A stretch of 64,000 nt of DNA from Stakelama flava (GCF_019351405.1 NZ_JAHWZX010000001.1:62001-126000), one strand, 5' to 3'; counted from the first letter of the stretch, positions 1 through 9,020 are shown. A program made the numbers and translations. Notes: generated by a model not told the origin, from the letters alone.

Positions 1-780
1 ATTGGCGATGATCCTGCCCAACGGTCCGCGCAATGCCTTTTCCAACCGAGCGCCAAAAGCGGAGTCCACCGCCGTCGCCGGATCGTCATGCGTTTGCGCA
101 GTGCCTTCCGGCTCTGCCCCATGAGAGGAATCGTCGATCAACCGCGCAGCGCCATCAAACCCGATGAACCTGCCGGTCGCGTCGGTTCGCGGGTTGGCCG
201 CCAGATACACTTTTCGCGCCGAACCGCGCAGTTGCGCGACCTGACCATCGAACCGTCCATGCGAAGCAAGCGCGTCGAGTATCGGAAATTCGCCCCCTTC
301 ATCATCGGATAATGCGAAAAGCCGGGTCAGCGGCCTGCCGAGCAGTTCATCGGCGTCAAACCCGTACTTAGCGCCCGCTTCACGTGAAAGCGCGGTGATG
401 CGAAGCGCAGAATCAGTCTCCCACAGCCAGTCGGCATCGGCTTGGGCGAAATCGCTTTCCTGCGCCGCGTCCTCGACAACCGGCCAGTCGCGGTGATCGC
501 GCCAGCCGCTGACTTGCAACGACAGGCCGGTATCGTCGGGTTCGACGCGCACCCAAAGCTCCACATCGCTCTCGCCATCCGCGGCGACGATCTGACGCGA
601 CAGGACGATGCGCAGCCGCAGCGCGAGACGCACCAGCGCGGCAAGCTGCGGCACGGCGACAGGCTTGCCGATGTCGCCGCCGGCAGTGCGATTGAGTTCG
701 GCAATGCGGTTGTCCGCCTCGATCAATATGCCTTGCAGATCGGTTCGCGCGGTTACGGCCGGCGGTGGGATTTCCAGCAT
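1..780 (-). CDS. PAS-domain sensor histidine kinase-like protein (partial, runs off window start)
   Basis: This open frame runs from an ATG at 780 to the window edge with no stop, giving 260 residues of the N-terminal part; the C-terminus (HisKA remainder and any ATPase domain) lies outside. Residues 112-215 read as a PAS domain: WLWETDSALRI, then GRPLTRLF, and a core ending in GRFIGFDGAARLI. Residues 241-260 look like the start of a HisKA dimerisation helix (KALRGPLGRIIAN), but the position of the canonical phospho-acceptor histidine (H-E-L-R-x-P-L) is lysine. The start overlaps the stop of the upstream DUF2336 gene by one base (TGATG), so the two are probably translationally coupled. It would be a cytoplasmic sensor, as no membrane segment is visible. 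Family assignment is by motif only. The missing half could still hold a normal catalytic domain. Confidence 0.7.
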   Translation of the reverse strand, partial: MLEIPPPAVTARTDLQGILIEADNRIAELNRTAGGDIGKPVAVPQLAALVRLALRLRIVLSRQIVAADGESDVELWVRVEPDDTGLSLQVSGWRDHRDWPVVEDAAQESDFAQADADWLWETDSALRITALSREAGAKYGFDADELLGRPLTRLFALSDDEGGEFPILDALASHGRFDGQVAQLRGSARKVYLAANPRTDATGRFIGFDGAARLIDDSSHGAEPEGTAQTHDDPATAVDSAFGARLEKALRGPLGRIIAN

Positions 781-1889
781 CACGCCCTCTCCTTCCCGCC
801 AAGCGCGGTCAGCGCGTCGCGATAGCCGTCGTCCAGCATATCGGGAGCAATCGCCCGGATCGCATCGTCGCGCGACAACGCCATGACGACATCGATATGG
901 CTAGCAAAACGTTCGACATCGCGTCGCTTGTCGGCCTCGCTCAACGCATATCCGATCCCTGCCAGTGTCTCGCGAGGAAAATCAAGCGCTCGCAGCGCCA
1001 CCCATAAAAACTCGGGATCGGCAAGAAGCAGGGCACGCGTACGACGATATGGCACGTGCAATGCGCGCGCAAATAACGCGGTGAACAATATGATCCGTCG
1101 ATCGGCCAGCGCCGCCTCCATCAGCGCTGCCAGTCGATCGCCCTTTGCATCAAGCGCCTGTGCCAGTCGGGCGGCGCTTGCCTCTGCCCGCTCGCCCTCA
1201 TCATGCGCGGCCAGGCTGCGGCGCGCCGATTCGATCAACGCATGATCCAGCGCGATCGGATCGCTTTGCGCACCGGTATCCCCGCCGAGTCGGAGCGCGG
1301 CCGCTACCAGCCAGACCAGCCGGTAATAGGTTTCGGCGTCGAGATCGGCCCCCGTCAGGCCGTGCTGATCGTTCATCGCGCGACGCCTGCTGTCCGCGCT
1401 TAGCATTGCCACGGCAGCAGACGAAACGAGCCTGTCGGACGAATCGACCAGTTGGGCAAGGAGGCTTGCCTCATCGGCATCTGCGGGTGCCTGGACGGGC
1501 AGGTCGGCACCGATCAGATCAAGCCGGGCGCTATCCAGAATTTCCGCCACCAAACCGTTGTCGCGAAACGCCGGGGCCTGACGCAGCAGCCGCGCCGCAC
1601 CGTCATAGCTGCGCAGCTTTTTGGCAAGATCGCCCTCCCCGCGCGATTCCAGCAACTGCGCCGCATGATCGCGTATTTCTTCGCTGGTTGCGGAGAGGAT
1701 CGCGTCAAGCCGGTTGCGCGCGACAAAGCGGGTGCGCTCGTCCAGACGCTGTTGATCGTCGAGCAACAAATCACCAACCATCCCCCCGCCGCCGTGCAGG
1801 TCGCACGGCAACACAGCCGCCGCGATAGCGAGCAGCCTGTCAGCGCTGAGGGTGCGTCCATCGCGCGTGTCGACTTGGTGGCCGGACAT
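780..1889 (-). CDS. DUF2336 domain-containing protein
   Basis: A 369-residue alpha-helical, Leu/Ala/Arg-rich protein with no signal peptide or membrane helix. The layout fits the DUF2336 family of alphaproteobacteria: an N-terminal helical repeat region (with LDERTRFVARNRLDAILSA), then a middle segment with repeated RR..L and LA..LDA patterns. Biochemical function is not established for this family, although members often sit beside signalling genes. Here the stop overlaps the start of a PAS kinase-like gene by one base, which suggests co-expression and a possible signalling partnership (inference). The ATG at 1889 has no in-frame alternative close by. A 35-base gap separates it from the upstream gene that ends at 1925. 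Confidence 0.75.
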   Translation of the reverse strand: MSGHQVDTRDGRTLSADRLLAIAAAVLPCDLHGGGGMVGDLLLDDQQRLDERTRFVARNRLDAILSATSEEIRDHAAQLLESRGEGDLAKKLRSYDGAARLLRQAPAFRDNGLVAEILDSARLDLIGADLPVQAPADADEASLLAQLVDSSDRLVSSAAVAMLSADSRRRAMNDQHGLTGADLDAETYYRLVWLVAAALRLGGDTGAQSDPIALDHALIESARRSLAAHDEGERAEASAARLAQALDAKGDRLAALMEAALADRRIILFTALFARALHVPYRRTRALLLADPEFLWVALRALDFPRETLAGIGYALSEADKRRDVERFASHIDVVMALSRDDAIRAIAPDMLDDGYRDALTALGGKERA

Positions 1890-1924
1890 GATCGTCGATT
1901 ACCGGAAATATCGTTAATACAAGC

Positions 1925-3100
1925 CTAAGGCTTTTGACGCAGCGCCTCAACCGCGATTCCGAGCGTGGTCAGCGCATATAAAAGAACCGCTGCAATACCC
2001 GGCACGATATAGCCTGCTGCAACGAACGGGAACAGCAGCAAGAGATAGGACGGGGCATTGCCGAACCAGGGCCGACGGCGGACGGGCGCGCGCTCGACGA
2101 TTGCGGCAACGATCAGGACGGTGATGGCCAGCGCCATGACGGGCCAGCCGACGCCGCGCATCATCGCCTGTCCTCCGGCCATCAGTACGGCCAATCCGGC
2201 AAGCCCGATAATCGCGCCTTCCTGCCAGCGTGCGCGCCGGTCATCGCCGCGTAACCAGCTGAGCAGCGATCCGGTGGAAAAGCAGGCCACGGAAAGCAGC
2301 GAAACGCCCATGCCCCAAGCCGTAAGGCCATAGCCGAGCAATCCGAGCGACCCGATGCCCAGCACCACGCCGGCCAGGATCACCGCCCAGTTAGGCACGC
2401 TTTTACCCACGAGCCAGGGAAGCGCCAGCCGCGTGATCGGGGTGAAGATATACCGATCCGCCCATCCGATCCGCTGATTGGCAAGCGCGGCGAGCACTGC
2501 GTTGCTTCGGTTCGCCAACGCATCGGCGCTTCGTTCGACGCCATGCCCGGCCTTCAGTGCGGAAGCGGGAAGCGCGACGTGCCGTGCGCCTTCCTGAACA
2601 CACAGGCGAAGCAGTGTCGATTGAAAATCATATTCGCGCGGCATGTCGGCCATTTCGGTCAGCCGCTCGGCGCTGATCATCGCGACACCGGCCCAGCAAC
2701 GCGCGGCATCGACCCGCTCGACAGCGGCGGCGACATTGGCGTCGCTCGTCACGAGAAGCGAATCGGGCGTTTCGCCCGCCATGGTGAGAATGGCGAGATC
2801 GGTACTCACCAGTCCGTCGGCAACGACGATCAGGTTGCACAGCGGATGCGCCCTGGCCGACGCCTCTTCGGCGGAGCGGACGACATCGACCGCGACATCG
2901 CCTCTGGAAATCCGGCTTACCGCACCCAGCAACGACGGCGTTACCCGGCCGACCGCGACCATGATATGCCCGACGCCGGCGGCGATCAGCAGCCGCGCCT
3001 GATATTCGAGCAGCGTCATCCCGCCGAACGGCAGCGTCGCCGCCAGCATGTCCGGCCGGTCCTCGGCATCTTCAGTGGCGAAAATCAGCCCCGCAAGCAT
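1925..3100 (-). CDS. Degenerate CDP-alcohol phosphotransferase-like membrane protein with N-terminal nucleotidyltransferase-like domain
   Basis: The 391-residue protein has two parts. Residues 1-190 resemble a GT-A/NTP-transferase fold (LIFATEDAED, then PFGGMTLLEYQARLL and a helix-strand alternation). From about 205 the pattern NQRIGWADRYIFTPITRL, then VPNWAVILAGVVLGIG, resembles the start of CDP-alcohol phosphotransferase domains of the inositol-phosphate transferase (DIPPS) type, followed by about five to six hydrophobic helices up to residue 385. The signature DGxxARx8GxxxDxxxD of that family is not present; the corresponding stretch reads WLRGDDRRARWQEG. A classical phosphotransferase activity is therefore doubtful. 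An N-terminal cytidylyltransferase fused to a C-terminal transferase is known in inositol-phospholipid synthesis of archaea and actinobacteria. The role here is unknown. A start at ATG 3100 gives a complete N-terminal strand. Confidence 0.5.
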   Translation of the reverse strand: MLAGLIFATEDAEDRPDMLAATLPFGGMTLLEYQARLLIAAGVGHIMVAVGRVTPSLLGAVSRISRGDVAVDVVRSAEEASARAHPLCNLIVVADGLVSTDLAILTMAGETPDSLLVTSDANVAAAVERVDAARCWAGVAMISAERLTEMADMPREYDFQSTLLRLCVQEGARHVALPASALKAGHGVERSADALANRSNAVLAALANQRIGWADRYIFTPITRLALPWLVGKSVPNWAVILAGVVLGIGSLGLLGYGLTAWGMGVSLLSVACFSTGSLLSWLRGDDRRARWQEGAIIGLAGLAVLMAGGQAMMRGVGWPVMALAITVLIVAAIVERAPVRRRPWFGNAPSYLLLLFPFVAAGYIVPGIAAVLLYALTTLGIAVEALRQKP

Positions 3101-3131
3101 TATCGGCTGTTAGGACGTCGCGCGGTAACGC

Positions 3132-4328
3132 TCAATAGCACAGATGCATGCGCCGAACGTCTTGCCAGGCCGCTTCGTCGTGTTTGGCAAGGGTGTCCAG
3201 GTCGCCCGCCTCCGCATGCCGATCGTCCACCCACTCCCGCAGGGCGGCACCGCCGTTGATCACGTCTATGGCAAGCTTGTCGAATTCGTATTCGTAAGGA
3301 AAATCGCGCCACAATTGATAGTCGGGATACAGCCGTCGCACCGCCTTGAAAGCTGCCGCCTGAACCCGCCACGGACGAAACGATTCGTGATCGTAACCTG
3401 CCCCTTCGGCATGGATAAACACGCCCGAACAAAGTTCGCCGACATATTTGTGGAAGGTCGGCTGAAACCAGAAATCGCGTAACGTGCAACCCGTCATCCA
3501 TTCGGGCGCGATGCTGCGCATCTCTTCAATCACCGCGCGCGCATCGATATCGGGCGCGCCGAAACCTTCAAGCGGCCGGGTCGTGCCGCGCCCTTCGGAA
3601 AGCGTCGTGCCCTCCAGCATCACCGTCCCGGCATAAGCGCGCGCCATGTTGACGTTCGCCGCATTGGGACTGGGGTTCACCCAGGGGCGGTCCATCGGCC
3701 AGCCGAAACCCGGTCCCGTTTCGGGCTGCCAGCCTTCCATCGCAACCACGCGGTAATCAAGGTCGAGCCCGAAATGATCGATGAACCAGCGCCCCATTTC
3801 GCCCAGGGTCATGCCGTGTCGCATCGGCATCGGCCCGGCGCCCACGAAACTTTCCCAGCCGAGCAACAGCGTCAGGCCTTCGACAGGGCGCCCCGCCGGA
3901 TTGGGCCGGTCGAGCACCCACACGCTCTTGCCATGCTTCGACGCCGCTTCGAGCATATAGAGCAGCGTGGTAACATAGGTGTAGATGCGGCAGCCGAGAT
4001 CCTGAAGGTCGATCAGAATCGTATCGAACGTCGTCATCGACTGGCCGGTGGGGCGGCGCACTTCGCCATACAGGCTGAACACCGGAACGCCGTACACCGG
4101 ATCGGTGAAATCGGGCGATTCCATCATATTGTCCTGAAGGTCGCCACGCACCCCGTGCTGCGGCCCGAACACCGCGCTGATCTTCACCCCCGCCGCGACC
4201 AGCGCGTCGAGCGAATGAGTCAGGTCCGCGGTGACCGAGGCGGGATGGGCGAGCAGCGCGACACGCTTTCCCTCCAGGGGCTTGCGCAAGTCAGGCTCGG
4301 CGAGCAGGCGATCGATACCGAATTTCAT
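3132..4328 (-). CDS. namZ: DUF1343 / NamZ-type exo-beta-N-acetylmuramidase
   Basis: The 398-residue protein matches the DUF1343 family, whose characterised member NamZ removes N-acetylmuramic acid from the non-reducing end of peptidoglycan fragments. Family hallmarks are GKRVALLAHPAS near the N-terminus, FGPQHGVRGD, the SLYG...RPT segment, DLQDLGCRIYTYVTTL around residue 110, LDRPNPAGRPVEG, and the C-terminal block with the FWFQPTFHKY segment. No signal peptide is present, so a cytoplasmic role in recycling imported muropeptides is more likely than secretion (inference). Its ATG overlaps the TGA of the DOMON-like gene upstream (ATGA), giving a two-gene unit. The family call is firm; exact substrate is inferred from the family. 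Confidence 0.85.
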   Translation of the reverse strand: MKFGIDRLLAEPDLRKPLEGKRVALLAHPASVTADLTHSLDALVAAGVKISAVFGPQHGVRGDLQDNMMESPDFTDPVYGVPVFSLYGEVRRPTGQSMTTFDTILIDLQDLGCRIYTYVTTLLYMLEAASKHGKSVWVLDRPNPAGRPVEGLTLLLGWESFVGAGPMPMRHGMTLGEMGRWFIDHFGLDLDYRVVAMEGWQPETGPGFGWPMDRPWVNPSPNAANVNMARAYAGTVMLEGTTLSEGRGTTRPLEGFGAPDIDARAVIEEMRSIAPEWMTGCTLRDFWFQPTFHKYVGELCSGVFIHAEGAGYDHESFRPWRVQAAAFKAVRRLYPDYQLWRDFPYEYEFDKLAIDVINGGAALREWVDDRHAEAGDLDTLAKHDEAAWQDVRRMHLCY

Positions 4329-4885
4329 ATGGCGTCAGGTGCCGCGATCGGCAGCGCAAAGCAATCGCGATGATGAAAATCGGGTTTTCCCGGCGGATGC
4401 GCCAGCGCCCAATAGGATTTGCCGCCATCGCCATCCTCAATCACCGCCGACAGTCCCAGTATCAGGTCGGCGTGCCGATAGGCTGACGGCAGTTCGATCA
4501 GTGCATGCATCTCGGCCCGGTCGGACAGGATGCGCCATTTGGCTGCAAGCAGCGCGACGTCATTCGCATCCGCCATTCCTTCGCGATAGCCGGTGAAGCG
4601 ATAGCCGGCCCAGCGCCCCGACGTGCTGAGGTTCACCTCGCGATAGCCCAGTTTGTCCGGAAGGCCGAAAAACACCTCGAAACAGCTATGCCGCCATAGC
4701 TCGTCAGCGCGGCTCCACGGTCCCTCGCCCCGCTTCGCCGCGCCGGGCCAGCGCACCGCCGCCACATCGCCCCGCGCGCGGAACGACACGCGCAGACACG
4801 CGCCTTTGCGCGGTGCGACCGTCACGACAATACTGTCGAGCGCACTTTGCTGCGTATCGGGATGACAGACGAGATCAAAACGCAA
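4325..4885 (-). CDS. DOMON-like domain-containing protein
   Basis: The 186-residue protein is beta-rich, with no signal peptide. The pattern SRADELWRHSCFEVFF, then YREVNLSTSGRWAGYRF and LSAVIED..GGKSYWALAHP...PDFHH, is typical of the bacterial DOMON-like family (a beta-sandwich related to haem- or sugar-binding DOMON domains). Such genes commonly lie next to DUF1343 genes in sphingomonads, as here, with a four-base ATGA overlap. The ligand is unknown; a sugar or muropeptide-derived ligand would fit the NamZ neighbour (inference). The start codon at 4885 is TTG, and no better in-frame ATG lies close by. Downstream of it on the plus strand are dispersed palindromes. Confidence 0.7.
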   Translation of the reverse strand: MRFDLVCHPDTQQSALDSIVVTVAPRKGACLRVSFRARGDVAAVRWPGAAKRGEGPWSRADELWRHSCFEVFFGLPDKLGYREVNLSTSGRWAGYRFTGYREGMADANDVALLAAKWRILSDRAEMHALIELPSAYRHADLILGLSAVIEDGDGGKSYWALAHPPGKPDFHHRDCFALPIAAPDAI

Positions 4886-4895
4886 CGCTACCCCC

Positions 4896-4980
4896 GTTCG
4901 AGCTGAGCCTGTCGAAGCCCCACCCTTCTTCGTTCACCGCCTGCGTAAAGGACAGAGCAGGCCTTCGACAAGCTCAGGCC
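4896..4980. repeat. REP-like doublet of inverted TTCGACA(A/G)GCTCAG repeats
   Basis: Two copies of a roughly 20-base motif lie head to head in the gap between the DOMON-like gene and tyrS. One is in the orientation GAGCCTGTCGAAG (4905-4917). The other is GCCTTCGACAAGCTCAGGCC (4961-4980). A third, decayed copy (GCCTGTCAAAGCG) follows at about 5037-5049. The same motif pair recurs at 8944-9020. This arrangement resembles bacterial REP doublets, which are non-coding and scattered through intergenic regions. Confidence 0.65.
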
Positions 4981-5121
4981 AAACGATGGGCGGTTCAACA
5001 ATCCGTTCGCGCTCCTCCACAACCCGTCCGCGCTTAGCCTGTCAAAGCGCCGTCCTTCTTCCCACTCCCCATGCAAACGGGGGTGCAAATCGCGCGCAAT
5101 CTAATTATCGGATGGCGCACC

Positions 5122-6348
5122 ATGACCGAATACAGTTCCGATCTGCTCAACCTGCTCGCCTCGCGCGGCTATATTCACCAGCTTACTGATGCTGCGGGCC
5201 TGGATAGCCTTGTGGCGAAACAGATCGTGCCCGGCTATATCGGTTTCGATCCGACCGCGCCCTCGCTCCATGTCGGCAGTCTGGTTCAGATCATGCTGCT
5301 TCGCCGCCTGCAACAGGCTGGGCACAAGCCGATCGTGCTGATGGGCGGCGGCACGGGGAAGATCGGCGATCCCAGTTTCAAGGACGAAGCGCGCAAACTG
5401 ATGACCGACGACGTCATCGCGTCGAACGTCGCCTCGATCAAACGCGTGTTCGAACGCTTCCTGACCTTTGGCGACGGGCCGTCGGACGCGGTCATGCTCG
5501 ACAATGCGCAATGGCTCGACAAACTCGAATATATTCCGTTCCTACGCGACATCGGGCAGCATTTTTCGGTCAACCGTATGCTCAGCTTTGATTCGGTGAA
5601 GCTGCGGCTCGATCGCGAACAATCGCTCAGCTTCCTCGAATTCAATTACATGATCCTTCAGGCATACGACTTTCTCGAACTGTCGCGCCGCGCCGGGTGC
5701 CGGCTTCAGATGGGCGGGTCGGACCAGTGGGGCAATATCGTCAACGGGATCGAACTGGCGCGCCGCGTCGACGGGACCGAAGTTTATGGTGTTACCACCC
5801 CGCTGATCACCACCGCCGATGGCGGCAAGATGGGCAAGACGATGGCGGGCGCTGTCTGGCTCAACGACGACCAGCTTTCTGCTTATGACTATTGGCAATT
5901 CTGGCGCAACACTGACGATCGCGATGTCGGCCGTTTCCTTCGCCTGTTCACCGATCTGCCGCTTGACGAGATTGCGCGGCTGGAAGCGCTTGAGGGTGCG
6001 GAGATCAACGAGGCGAAAAAGGTGCTGGCCGATGCCGCCACCGCGATGTGCCGGGGCGAAGACGCGGCAAGCTTCGCCGCAGAAACCGCGCGCAAGACGT
6101 TCGAGGAAGGCGCGGCGGGCGAAGCGCTGCCAAGCATGAATGTGGTGGGCGGGATTGCCATCCTAGACGCGCTGGTGGGTCTGGGCCTGTGCGCTTCGAA
6201 GGGCGAGGCGAAGCGGCTTATCAAGGGCGGCGGCGCGCGCGTTGACGGGGAAAAGGTGGTGGACGAAGCGCATCATATCGCCATTGCCGGAAATGTCGTG
6301 CGGGTTTCGGCCGGAAAAAAGAATCACGGCCTGTTGAATCCCGCCTGA
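5122..6348 (+). CDS. tyrS: Tyrosyl-tRNA synthetase
   Basis: This class I aminoacyl-tRNA synthetase of 408 residues charges tRNA-Tyr. The HIGH-type motif is HVGS at residue 50, after GFDPTAPSL. The tyrosine-binding stretch is [11 protein letters not shown] and GGSDQWGNI. The KMSKS-type loop is KMGKT at 236-240, close to the KFGKT form normal in bacterial TyrRS. The C-terminus has an S4-like RNA-binding segment ([22 protein letters not shown]). I place the start at the ATG at 5122 ([11 protein letters not shown]). A longer frame reaches 5071, but that part lies in the repeat-containing intergenic region. It converges with recG, 54 bases apart. Confidence 0.97.
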   Translation: MTEYSSDLLNLLASRGYIHQLTDAAGLDSLVAKQIVPGYIGFDPTAPSLHVGSLVQIMLLRRLQQAGHKPIVLMGGGTGKIGDPSFKDEARKLMTDDVIASNVASIKRVFERFLTFGDGPSDAVMLDNAQWLDKLEYIPFLRDIGQHFSVNRMLSFDSVKLRLDREQSLSFLEFNYMILQAYDFLELSRRAGCRLQMGGSDQWGNIVNGIELARRVDGTEVYGVTTPLITTADGGKMGKTMAGAVWLNDDQLSAYDYWQFWRNTDDRDVGRFLRLFTDLPLDEIARLEALEGAEINEAKKVLADAATAMCRGEDAASFAAETARKTFEEGAAGEALPSMNVVGGIAILDALVGLGLCASKGEAKRLIKGGGARVDGEKVVDEAHHIAIAGNVVRVSAGKKNHGLLNPA

Positions 6349-6402
6349 CAGGCCACTGGCAACCTGTTCACCATGCTTGCCGAAATGGGCAAACAAGCCC
6401 GC

Positions 6403-8466
6403 TCAGCCTGATCGGAGCAGCCCCACCGCCGAATCGCGTTCGAACAGGTACAGCGCCAGCCGCGCAGCACGTCCGCGTGTCGCTTCCAGTCCGCCGTCGC
6501 GATCCATCAACAGCCGCGCATCGCCGTTCGCGGCAGGAAGCAGCGCGGTCAGGCTTTCGGGTGTAGCGAGGCGAAACTGCATTTCGCCCGATTGGCGCGT
6601 GCCCAGTAATTCGCCCGCCCCGCGCAGCCGCAAATCCTCTTCGGCGATGCGAAAGCCATCGTTCGTTTCGCGCATCAGCGCCAGCCGCGCACGCGATGTC
6701 TCACTTAAATGCTGGCCACGCAGCAGCAGGCATATCGAATGTCCGCCGCCGCGCCCCACCCGCCCGCGAAGCTGGTGGAGTTGCGCCAGGCCGAACCGGT
6801 CCGCGCCCTCGATCACGATCAGCGTGGCGTTAGGCACGTCCACGCCGACCTCGATCACCGTCGTCGCGACCAGCACACCGGTCTTACCCGACTGGAACGC
6901 CGCCATAACCGCGTCCTTGGCCGGTCCTTTCATCCGGCCGTGCACCAGTCCGACCCGGTCGCCGAAACGCTGACGAAGCACCTCGGCGCGCGCTTCGGCC
7001 GCCGCCTGATCGCTTTTCTCGCTCTCCTCGACCAGCGGGCACACCCAATAGGCCTGCCCCCCGTTCGACAGATGCCGCGCAAGCCCGTCGATCACCGCAT
7101 CGATCCGCTCTTCTGACACTACCCGCGTCTCGATCGGCTCGCGACCGGGGGGCATTTCATCCAATCGGCTGGTGTCCATCTCGCCATATTGCGCGAGGGT
7201 GAGCGTGCGGGGGATCGGGGTCGCCGTCATCACCAGCAAATGGGGCGGCACCTGCGCCTTGGCCTGCAGCATCATGCGCTGCGCGACGCCAAAGCGATGC
7301 TGTTCATCCACCACGACCAGCCCAAGGTCCTTGTAGGTCACCCCTTCCTGAAAGATCGCATGGGTGCCCACCAGAATATGGATCGATCCGTCGGCCAGCC
7401 CCATCAGCGTAGCTTCACGCGCGCGGCCCTTGTCGCGTCCGGTAAGGATCCCGACCTCGACCGGCAACCCGCGCAGCATCGTGCGCAGCGTTTCATAATG
7501 CTGGCGCGCCAGGATTTCGGTGGGAGCGAGGAACGCCCCCTGCGCGCCCGCTTCCACCGCCATCAACAGCGTCATCAGCGCGACCAGCGTCTTGCCCGAA
7601 CCGACATCGCCCTGCAGCAACCGGAGCATCGGCCGCTGTTGCGCCAAATCGCCCTCGATCTCGCGAATCGTGCGCGCCTGCGCGCCCGTCGGCGCATAAG
7701 GCAGGTTCAGCATGTCGCGCAGCCGGTGGTCGCCCACCAAGGGCCGCCCGCGCTTTGCCCGCGCCGCGCCGCGCACCAGCAGCAGCGCCAGTTGCGTCGC
7801 GAAAATCTCGTCATAGGCCAGCCGCTCGCGTGCCTTCGCATCCGCCGGGTCGGCATGGATGCGCTGCAACGCCTCACGCCAGTCGGGCCAGTCATGCTTC
7901 GCCTTTAATCCCGACTCGATCCATTCGGGAAGCTCAGGCGCGCGGTCGATCGCCTGAGCCGCCAGCCCCGCCAGCCGCTTCGACGTCATCCCCTCGGACA
8001 ACGGATAGACCGCCTCCCGCCCGGCAAGGCTTTCCGCCTCCTCCACCGGCACGACATGGTCGGGATGCACGATCTGTAATTCCTGGCCATAGGTTTCGAG
8101 CTTGCCCGAAACGCGCCGCTTCTCGCCCAGCGGCAGCAGCTTCATCACCCAGCCCGAATTGCCACCGAAATAGACCAGGGAAACGATGTTCCCGGCGGCA
8201 TCGCTCGCCTGCACGCGAACTGGCGACCGGCGCGACCCGCCGGTGCGGTAATCGGTCGCGGTCAGCGTGATCGCGATCACCCGCCCCGCATCGGCGGTAT
8301 CCAGTTCATCGCGCGGCACCCGGTCGATCCAGCCCGAGGGCAGGTGAAACGCCACATCCACCACCCGCGCCAACCCCAGCTTCTCCAGCGGCTTGGCAAG
8401 CTGGGCCCCGACCCCTTTCAGGGCCGTGACCTCGGCAAACAACGGATTGAGCAATTCGGGGCGCAT
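6403..8466 (-). CDS. recG: ATP-dependent DNA helicase RecG
   Basis: The 687-residue superfamily 2 helicase remodels stalled replication forks and Holliday junctions. An N-terminal wedge/OB domain (about 1-170) includes the GVG helix-hairpin start and the OB strands VRVQASDAAGNIVSLVYFGG. The helicase core has Walker A GDVGSGKT at 286-293, Walker B VVDEQHRFG, motif III TATPIPRTL, and C-terminal motifs VATTVIEVGVDVPNA and QLRGRVGRGGG. Length is typical. It diverges from sdhE with about 200 bases between them and converges with tyrS. Confidence 0.97.
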   Translation of the reverse strand: MRPELLNPLFAEVTALKGVGAQLAKPLEKLGLARVVDVAFHLPSGWIDRVPRDELDTADAGRVIAITLTATDYRTGGSRRSPVRVQASDAAGNIVSLVYFGGNSGWVMKLLPLGEKRRVSGKLETYGQELQIVHPDHVVPVEEAESLAGREAVYPLSEGMTSKRLAGLAAQAIDRAPELPEWIESGLKAKHDWPDWREALQRIHADPADAKARERLAYDEIFATQLALLLVRGAARAKRGRPLVGDHRLRDMLNLPYAPTGAQARTIREIEGDLAQQRPMLRLLQGDVGSGKTLVALMTLLMAVEAGAQGAFLAPTEILARQHYETLRTMLRGLPVEVGILTGRDKGRAREATLMGLADGSIHILVGTHAIFQEGVTYKDLGLVVVDEQHRFGVAQRMMLQAKAQVPPHLLVMTATPIPRTLTLAQYGEMDTSRLDEMPPGREPIETRVVSEERIDAVIDGLARHLSNGGQAYWVCPLVEESEKSDQAAAEARAEVLRQRFGDRVGLVHGRMKGPAKDAVMAAFQSGKTGVLVATTVIEVGVDVPNATLIVIEGADRFGLAQLHQLRGRVGRGGGHSICLLLRGQHLSETSRARLALMRETNDGFRIAEEDLRLRGAGELLGTRQSGEMQFRLATPESLTALLPAANGDARLLMDRDGGLEATRGRAARLALYLFERDSAVGLLRSG

Positions 8467-8662
8467 AGGGGTGAGTTAGCCAAAGCCGCGCTGCCGCGAA
8501 AGGTGCCCATCACCTACTCTTGTCATTACAAGGCCCGCAGCGCCGAGCCACTCACCCACTGGCCTTTTTGGCCAGCGCACCCTATCTGTTCCGGCAAAAC
8601 CCATTCAGCCGACAGCGCAACGCCAGCGCCGCCGGCCGCACGGCTATTGGAAAGCGACGCTT

Positions 8663-8929
8663 ATGGACCGCGACACCCGCCTCAAACGCCTGCGTTTTCG
8701 CGCGTGGCATCGCGGCACGAAAGAAGCCGACCTGATGATCGGCGGTTTTTTCGACGCGCACCACCTCGCCTTCACCGATGAACAGATCGCGCTGTTCGAA
8801 GAAATGCTTGAGGAGCAGGATGTCGACATTATGGCGTGGGCGCTGGGAACCCAGCCGGTTCCCGATCGCTTCGACGGTGAGATCATCGCGAAGATGAAGA
8901 AGCTGAACTTCGTTCCGATCGCCGAATAG
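8663..8929 (+). CDS. sdhE: FAD assembly factor SdhE (succinate dehydrogenase assembly factor 2)
   Basis: The 88-residue protein matches the SdhE/CptB/Sdh5 family that promotes covalent FAD attachment to SdhA. The family signature RGxxE is present as HRGTKEAD near residue 17, preceded by LKRLRFRAW and followed by the helical stretch LTDEQ-type FTDEQIALFEEMLEEQD and the DIMAWALG block. It is soluble and cytoplasmic. It is followed by mfd, a neighbour also seen in other alphaproteobacteria. The 115-base gap to mfd holds a repeat doublet. Confidence 0.93.
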   Translation: MDRDTRLKRLRFRAWHRGTKEADLMIGGFFDAHHLAFTDEQIALFEEMLEEQDVDIMAWALGTQPVPDRFDGEIIAKMKKLNFVPIAE

Positions 8930-8943
8930 CCTCGCTCCATTTG

Positions 8944-9020
8944 CCCTGAGCTTGTCGAAGGGCCGGCCTTCCCTCTCCCCCACCGAAAGAGAAAGATCGT
9001 GCTTCGACAGGCTCAGCACC
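8944..9020. repeat. REP-like doublet between sdhE and mfd
   Basis: CCCTGAGCTTGTCGAAGGGC (8944-8963) and GTGCTTCGACAGGCTCAGCA (9000-9018) are inverted copies of the motif seen at 4896-4980, separated by a short pyrimidine-rich spacer. The doublet can be read through in frame with mfd from 8952, but this extension encodes no mfd-like sequence, so the repeat is non-coding. Confidence 0.65.

Noticed and set aside
5827..5841. Apparent mutation of the KMSKS loop in TyrS (KMGKT)
   Set aside because: Bacterial TyrRS normally has KFGKT-like forms, so this is within the usual range.
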